From: Candidatus Amarobacter glycogenicus
GTDB taxonomy: Bacteria > Chloroflexota > Dehalococcoidia > Tepidiformales > Tepidiformaceae
Length of the DNA stretch: 64,000 bases
Assembly (NCBI GenBank): GCA_016719395.1
Contig: JADJZF010000008.1
Location: 17,120-81,119, forward strand
Direction of reading: 5' to 3'
In this document: positions 60,123 through 64,000 of the stretch, one piece after another
Numbering within the stretch: the first letter of the stretch is position 1
Layout: the number at the start of each line of letters is the position of its first letter
The notes under the pieces: model-generated
The model's database searches: none
What the model was told of the DNA's origin: nothing
Seen by the model: the letters and a program-made list of their open reading frames with translations, nothing else
Made by a program: the position numbers and the translations under genes

Positions 60123-60872
60123 CTAATCTGCGCTGCCCAGGTTCGCCAGGCTCTTCTCGGCTTCGTCGACGCTTTCGAGTTTGACGATGCCGCGCTTGAG
60201 GGCGTAGCGGATCAGGTCCGTGCGGCTTTTTGCCTTGAGCTTTTCCATGATGTGGGACTTGTGGGCTTCGACGGTCTTGACGCTCACAACGAGCTCGTCG
60301 GCGATCTGCTGGTTGGTGTGGCCCTCGGCTATGAGTTGGAGGACCTCGCGTTCGCGAGCGGTGAGGGTATCGAGGCCGGTCTTCTGCTCGGGGCGGCGGG
60401 CCTGGAGCTGGAGCTCGGGGATATCGAAGCCTTCGCTGAGGGCGGCGGAGTAGTACTGGTTGCCGCGGTGGACGGTCTGGATGGCGAGGACAAGTTCGGA
60501 GACGTCGCTGTTCTTGACGAGGTAGCCGGAAGCGCCGTTGCGGAGGGCGCCGGTGATCTGCTCTTCGTCGACGAAGCCGGAGAGGATGACGACGCGGGTG
60601 GTAGAGGATGCCTTGCGGATCTGGCGGGTGGCCTCGATGCCGTTGAGGCCGGGCATGACGACATCCATGAGGACGACATCGGGCTTGAGGCGTTCGACGG
60701 CGAGGAGGGCTTCGCGGCCGTTCTCGCAGTCGGCGACGACTTCGAGTTCGGGGCGGCTTTCGAGGAGCATCCGGAGGCCCTGGCGAATGACGGCGTGGTC
60801 ATCGACGAGGAGGACGCGGATCTGATGCGAGTTCGCGCCCGATGCGCGGCCGAGGCTCCGGTTCATGCTCAT
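60123..60872 (-). CDS. NarL/FixJ-type response regulator
   Basis: 249 residues from ATG 60872 (MSMNRSLGRASGANSHQIRV). The receiver domain carries VDDHAVIRQGLRMLLES, the phospho-acceptor Asp70 in VVLMDVVMPG, and the Lys in GYLVKNSDVSEL. The C-terminal LuxR HTH has LTAREREVLQLIAEGHTNQQ, then VSVKTVEAHKSHIMEKLKAK. No histidine kinase is adjacent. The gene is transcribed before the orphan HTH gene on the same strand. Confidence 0.92.
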   Translation of the reverse strand: MSMNRSLGRASGANSHQIRVLLVDDHAVIRQGLRMLLESRPELEVVADCENGREALLAVERLKPDVVLMDVVMPGLNGIEATRQIRKASSTTRVVILSGFVDEEQITGALRNGASGYLVKNSDVSELVLAIQTVHRGNQYYSAALSEGFDIPELQLQARRPEQKTGLDTLTAREREVLQLIAEGHTNQQIADELVVSVKTVEAHKSHIMEKLKAKSRTDLIRYALKRGIVKLESVDEAEKSLANLGSAD

Positions 60873-60998
60873 GGACAGCCTCTGCTCTTCCCCCGATTGC
60901 CGCTGCCAGCGGGTGATGCCGGGCATGCGTTCGGGGGCCAGTGTACTCGGATGCGGGAGCATCTCAAGTAGTGGTGGGCCGCGAGACGCGGCGCCGTC

Positions 60999-61622
60999 TC
61001 AGCCGCCGTCCGGGCGCGATGGGCAGACAGCGCAGCGGGGAAAGGCTGCCGAGGGGTCGCGGCAGGGCACGCCGGCGTCTTCGAGGAGGCCCCTGGTGGT
61101 CCAGAGCGGGAGGCCCATGACGGCACAATAGCAGCCTTGCAAGGCGGCGACGGTGGGGACGTCTTCGTCCTGGATGGCGTAGGCGCCGGCCTTATCCATG
61201 GGGCGCCCCGAGGCGACGTAGGCATGGATTTCGACATCCGAGAGGGCCGCCAACTCGACTTCGGCGACCTCCGTGAGCTGGCGTTCGCCGGACGCCCCGA
61301 CGAGAGCGACGCTGGTCGCGACTTCGTGCACGCGCCCGCGCAGGTGACGCCACATGTCCATGGCCTCGATTCGGTCGGCGGGTTTGCCGAAGCTGCGGTC
61401 TTCGTCGAAGACGACAGTGTCGGAGCCGATGACGACGGCGCCCGGGTTCTTGCGGGCGATGTCCTGTGCCTTGGCGAAGGCGAGGCGCTCGGCATCGACG
61501 AAGCCATCGCCGGTGAGGAGTTCGTCTACGTCGGAAGGGACCACGGCAAAGTCATCAATGAGGGCGGCGAGGAGCTCACGGCGGCGGGGTGAAGCGGAGG
61601 CGAGGATGACGCGCGGACTCAT
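60999..61622 (-). CDS. maf: Nucleoside-triphosphate pyrophosphatase, Maf family
   Basis: 207 residues. Maf proteins hydrolyse dTTP/UTP or modified nucleotides. Features: VILASASPRRRELLAALIDD, SDVDELLTG, GAVVIGSDTVVFDEDRSFGK (catalytic Asp) and IHAYVASGRPMDKAGAYAIQ. The C-terminus has a Cys-rich end (FPRCAVCPSRPD) not common in the family. Start at ATG 61622. Confidence 0.92.
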   Translation of the reverse strand: MSPRVILASASPRRRELLAALIDDFAVVPSDVDELLTGDGFVDAERLAFAKAQDIARKNPGAVVIGSDTVVFDEDRSFGKPADRIEAMDMWRHLRGRVHEVATSVALVGASGERQLTEVAEVELAALSDVEIHAYVASGRPMDKAGAYAIQDEDVPTVAALQGCYCAVMGLPLWTTRGLLEDAGVPCRDPSAAFPRCAVCPSRPDGG

Positions 61623-61679
61623 CTTCCGGCGATCCCTATCGAGGCGACGACGGAACGGAGGTGCTGCGGCGGGCGCCGT

Positions 61680-62963
61680 CTACTCAAGGCCGGGTTCGTC
61701 CACGATAATTTCGTCCGGCTCAACGGCATCTTCATCCGGTCCTTCCGGCGCTTCCGGGAGGCCGATGAAGGTGAGCCGGGAAACGCACTCGATGTGGCCG
61801 GTCTGGGGAAACATGTCGAGCGGGGTGACCGAGTCCAACTGGTAACCACCATTGACGAGAATGCGGAGGTCGCGGGCGAGCGTGGCCGGGTTGCAGGAAA
61901 CGTAGACGACGGTAGAGGGCTGGAACTCGAGGATGGCGCGCATCACGGGAGGGGCGCAGCCCGGGCGAGGCGGGTCGAGGATGATTGCGTCGGGACGGAC
62001 TTCGAGATCCGGGAGGATGTCTTCGACCTTGCCGACGAGCATCTCAACGTTGGGGGCCTGGGCGAGGTTGCGCTCGCTGTCCTTTGCCGCGCTGTTCGAT
62101 TCTTCGATGGCGAGGACGCGTTCGAATCGGTCGGAGAAGATGACAGCGAAGGTACCGACGCCTGCGAAGCCATCGATGAGGAGGTCGCCACGTTCGGGGA
62201 GGGCTTCGCCGACGAGGCGGACCATCTGTTCGGCCTGGGCGTGGTTGACCTGGAAGAAGGCGGAGGCGCTGACATCGAAGCGGCGGCCGGCGAGCTCTTC
62301 TACGTAGGCCTTCTGACCGGTCTCAAAGGGGACGTCGGGGATGGCAGGGGTGATGAGGCCGGTGCCGGTCTCGGCGGAGTAGCGGACCTGGACCTGGTGG
62401 AGGCCGGCTCCGTGGCCCTGGAGCTTGGGGAGGAGGTCGCTGACCCAGGGGTCGGCGATGGGGCAGGAGTCGACCTTGAGGAGTCCGTAGCCCTTGCGGC
62501 CGATGTAGCCGACATCGCCGTACTTCTTGCCGGTGGAAAAGCGGAGGTGGTTGCGGTAACCCCAGGGCTCGGCGGCGCCGACGATAGGGCGGACGACGGA
62601 GTCATCGAGCTTGCCGATGCGGCGGAGCTGTTCGCGGACGACCGCTTCCTTGGCCGCGAGCTGAGCCGGGTAGCTCATATGCTGGAGCTGGCAGCCGCCG
62701 CATTCACCGAACAGGGGGCAGCGCGGCTCGACGCGATCGGGCGACGGTTCGATGACGCGGGTGGTGACAGCCTGGATGTAGTCCGGGTACTCGCGCTCGA
62801 CCTGCGCTTCGACGAGCTCGCCGGGGGCGGCGAAGGCGACGAAGACGACGCGGCCATCGGCCCCGCGCGCGAGGCCGGCACCCCCGAACACGAGCGATTC
62901 GACGCGGACAGTGATGAAGGTTGGTTCGGCGGGTTCTTTGTAGCGCTGACCGCGTCGAGACAT
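61680..62963 (-). CDS. 23S rRNA (uracil-5-)-methyltransferase, RlmD/RumA family
   Basis: 427 residues from ATG 62963 (MSRRGQRYKEPAEPTFITVR). TRAM domain, then iron-sulfur Cys RCPLFGECGGCQLQHMSY with a further Cys in LKVDSCPIADPW. Methyltransferase motifs: DLLIDGFAGVGTFAVIFSDR (motif I), NVEMLVGKVEDILPD, AIILDPPRPGCAPPVMRAIL and VVYVSCNPATLARDLRILVN with the catalytic Cys. Methylates uracil C5 in rRNA or tRNA. The longer open frame upstream runs into the neighbouring methyltransferase gene and I exclude it. An acidic tail follows the family end. Confidence 0.92.
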   Translation of the reverse strand: MSRRGQRYKEPAEPTFITVRVESLVFGGAGLARGADGRVVFVAFAAPGELVEAQVEREYPDYIQAVTTRVIEPSPDRVEPRCPLFGECGGCQLQHMSYPAQLAAKEAVVREQLRRIGKLDDSVVRPIVGAAEPWGYRNHLRFSTGKKYGDVGYIGRKGYGLLKVDSCPIADPWVSDLLPKLQGHGAGLHQVQVRYSAETGTGLITPAIPDVPFETGQKAYVEELAGRRFDVSASAFFQVNHAQAEQMVRLVGEALPERGDLLIDGFAGVGTFAVIFSDRFERVLAIEESNSAAKDSERNLAQAPNVEMLVGKVEDILPDLEVRPDAIILDPPRPGCAPPVMRAILEFQPSTVVYVSCNPATLARDLRILVNGGYQLDSVTPLDMFPQTGHIECVSRLTFIGLPEAPEGPDEDAVEPDEIIVDEPGLE

Positions 62964-63006
62964 GGATCGAGGGTAGGGGGTGGGGGTGGTGCGGGGAAAT
63001 GCGGGA

Positions 63007-63741
63007 TCAATCGAGGTCCGCGACGACGAGACGGTAGCCAAGGTCAAGCTCTTCGAGGTCGAGGAGGTTGCGGTTGCGTTCGGCCCATCGGCCGGATTGG
63101 AGCTCTTGCAGCAGCATCTCCAACCCCGCTCGCACGACAGACTGGTCGAGCCGCGGAAACGTCGAGATTCCGGCACGGACGGAGGGATCGAGGTAGGACT
63201 CTGGCCGTCGCCAGAACGCGCCCATGAAGCCGTCGGTGCAGTCGTGCGGGACGGGGACGGTGCGGATATCGGACGTGCGCAGGAGTTCGGCGAGGCGATC
63301 GATAGGGACGGCGATCCGCTCATCGAGTTCGAGGATGGCGGGAATGTAGTCGATGAGCCAGAACGTCCGGGAAACATCGATGTCCCAGGTGAAGATGACC
63401 ACGCGCCGGGCGACGCGGCGTATTTCGGCAAGCGACGCCTCGAGGTTCGCCCAGTGGTGGATGGTGAGGGCGGCGAGTGCCGCATCGACCGACTTATCGG
63501 GAAGAGGAATGCGTTCCGCGGTCGAGACGGCGGCGGGCGCGAGCTCGGGCGGACGCTGGGCGATCATGACGACCGACGGCTCGACCGCGAGGAGTGTCTG
63601 GGGCGGCTCGTAGGAGCCCTGTGCCGGCCCCGGGACGGTGACCACGGACTTGGCATCGCCGAGTGCCGCCCAGATGGCGTCGCGGATGCATGAGTCGGGG
63701 CGGCGGGTCTGGGAGTAGGGTCTGGCCGATGGTGTCGTAAT
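63007..63741 (-). CDS. SAM-dependent methyltransferase, start ATT or fused upstream
   Basis: The frame reads (ATT)TTPSARPYSQTRRPDSCI, RDAIWAALGDAKSVVTVPGP, then LLAVEPSVVMIAQRP (motif II) and RIPLPDKSVDAALAALTIHH (motif III/IV), RVARRVVIFTWDID. It is a Methyltransf_11-like protein of 244 residues. Motif I (usually V-G-A-G-T-G-S-Y) is V-P-G-P-A-Q-G-S-Y, which may be real or result from paired indels. The expected Met position is ATT at 63741-63739, a rare start. Alternatively the HTH gene just upstream reads through in the same frame after a frameshift, making a fusion. Confidence 0.7.
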   Translation of the reverse strand: MTTPSARPYSQTRRPDSCIRDAIWAALGDAKSVVTVPGPAQGSYEPPQTLLAVEPSVVMIAQRPPELAPAAVSTAERIPLPDKSVDAALAALTIHHWANLEASLAEIRRVARRVVIFTWDIDVSRTFWLIDYIPAILELDERIAVPIDRLAELLRTSDIRTVPVPHDCTDGFMGAFWRRPESYLDPSVRAGISTFPRLDQSVVRAGLEMLLQELQSGRWAERNRNLLDLEELDLGYRLVVADLD

Positions 63742-63982
63742 GGGCTGCTTTCGGCGCAGCGAGGTGGCGTTGACGCGCTGGGCGCTGAGCCGAAAGGGCG
63801 CCGCCGATCTGGCGAAAGGAGAGGCCCGCGGTCACGGCCTCGCGGATTGCCTCGTCGCGCAGGGCACGGGCGCGGCGCACCTCATCGGCGGAGGCGGCCA
63901 TCACGGTACTGGTGTGGCGGAGGCGTTCGAGGTGATGTTGGAGGAGGGCGTCGGTGGCGCGGTCGTGGCGGGAGGTGGCCAT
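63742..63982 (-). CDS. Small HTH protein, frameshifted near 63793
   Basis: From ATG 63982 (MATSRHDRATDALLQHHLER, then LRHTSTVMAASADEVRRARA and LSFRQIGGAL). A helical N-domain and the start of a sigma-4-like HTH (IGGAL...LSAQRVNATSLRRK in the next frame). Removing one A in AAA 63793-63795 joins them. After correction no stop separates it from the methyltransferase gene. Either a stop is lost to error or the two are fused. Confidence 0.6.
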
Positions 63983-64000
63983 GGGGGCATGGGTGGGTGG

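Overview
The window is GC-rich, gene-dense bacterial chromosome. Many genes use GTG starts and many neighbours overlap by 1-17 nt (ATGA, GTGA, TGATG). The gene set is mostly housekeeping. From family knowledge, a DUF5679 mini-protein, a class III-like PHA synthase locus, geranylgeranyl-reductase-type flavoprotein, a DUF5656-like membrane protein and LPxTG-like surface anchoring together suggest a member of the Chloroflexota (Dehalococcoidia-like), an aerobic heterotroph. This placement is inference; no rRNA lies in the window.

Layout. 1-4.2 kb: a secreted protein (cut by the window edge), an orphan LuxR-type HTH gene with a 62-bp (AG)31 tract before its ribosome site, an aminotransferase, a cupredoxin-like lipoprotein, an L7/L12-C-domain membrane protein and tRNA-Pro(GGG). 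4.3-13.4 kb: transporters, exonuclease III, an SDR, an amidohydrolase plus coupled membrane protein, endonuclease III coupled to a reductase. 13.4-16.4 kb: about 2 kb without a convincing gene, then a gene pair whose join is a cluster of G/C palindromic repeats. 16.4-30.7 kb: DinB, priA, the fatty-acid cluster fabD-fabF-fabF-acpP, a cysteine desulfurase, and the nusA-rnpM-infB-rbfA-truB operon. A perfect intrinsic terminator sits in the nusA leader. 30.8-36.8 kb: small zinc protein, phosphatase, aldo/keto reductase, aminotransferase, methyltransferase. 37.0-41.7 kb: a complete pyruvate dehydrogenase operon (E3-E1alpha-E1beta-E2). 41.9-47.9 kb: a secreted phospholipase C-like protein, an ECF sigma factor overlapping an unusual Ogt/Ada-zinc fusion, a lipase, and a SulP transporter divergent from an ArsR regulator. 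47.9-52.5 kb: a polyhydroxyalkanoate locus (phasin, PhaQ-like regulator, PhaE/R-like subunit, PhaC). 52.6-64 kb: paired acetyltransferases, mutL-mutS, a vapBC module between two copies of a mutS-upstream sequence, a secreted-protein/regulator cluster, maf, an RlmD-type methyltransferase and a SAM methyltransferase.

The most interesting candidate system is at 43.5-44.9 kb. A sigma factor gene overlaps by 17 nt a protein that joins a short acidic N-terminus, an O6-alkylguanine transferase domain and, at its C-terminus, the four-cysteine methyl-phosphotriester domain normally found at the N-terminus of Ada. This looks like an adaptive response to alkylation in which an ECF sigma/anti-sigma-type pair replaces the AraC-type Ada regulator.

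At least seven genes (MFS, fabD, second fabF, truB, sulP, arsR, a terminal HTH gene) carry single-base frameshifts, mostly in short homopolymers and including essential genes. I read most of these as sequence or assembly errors rather than gene decay, and I annotate those genes across the break.
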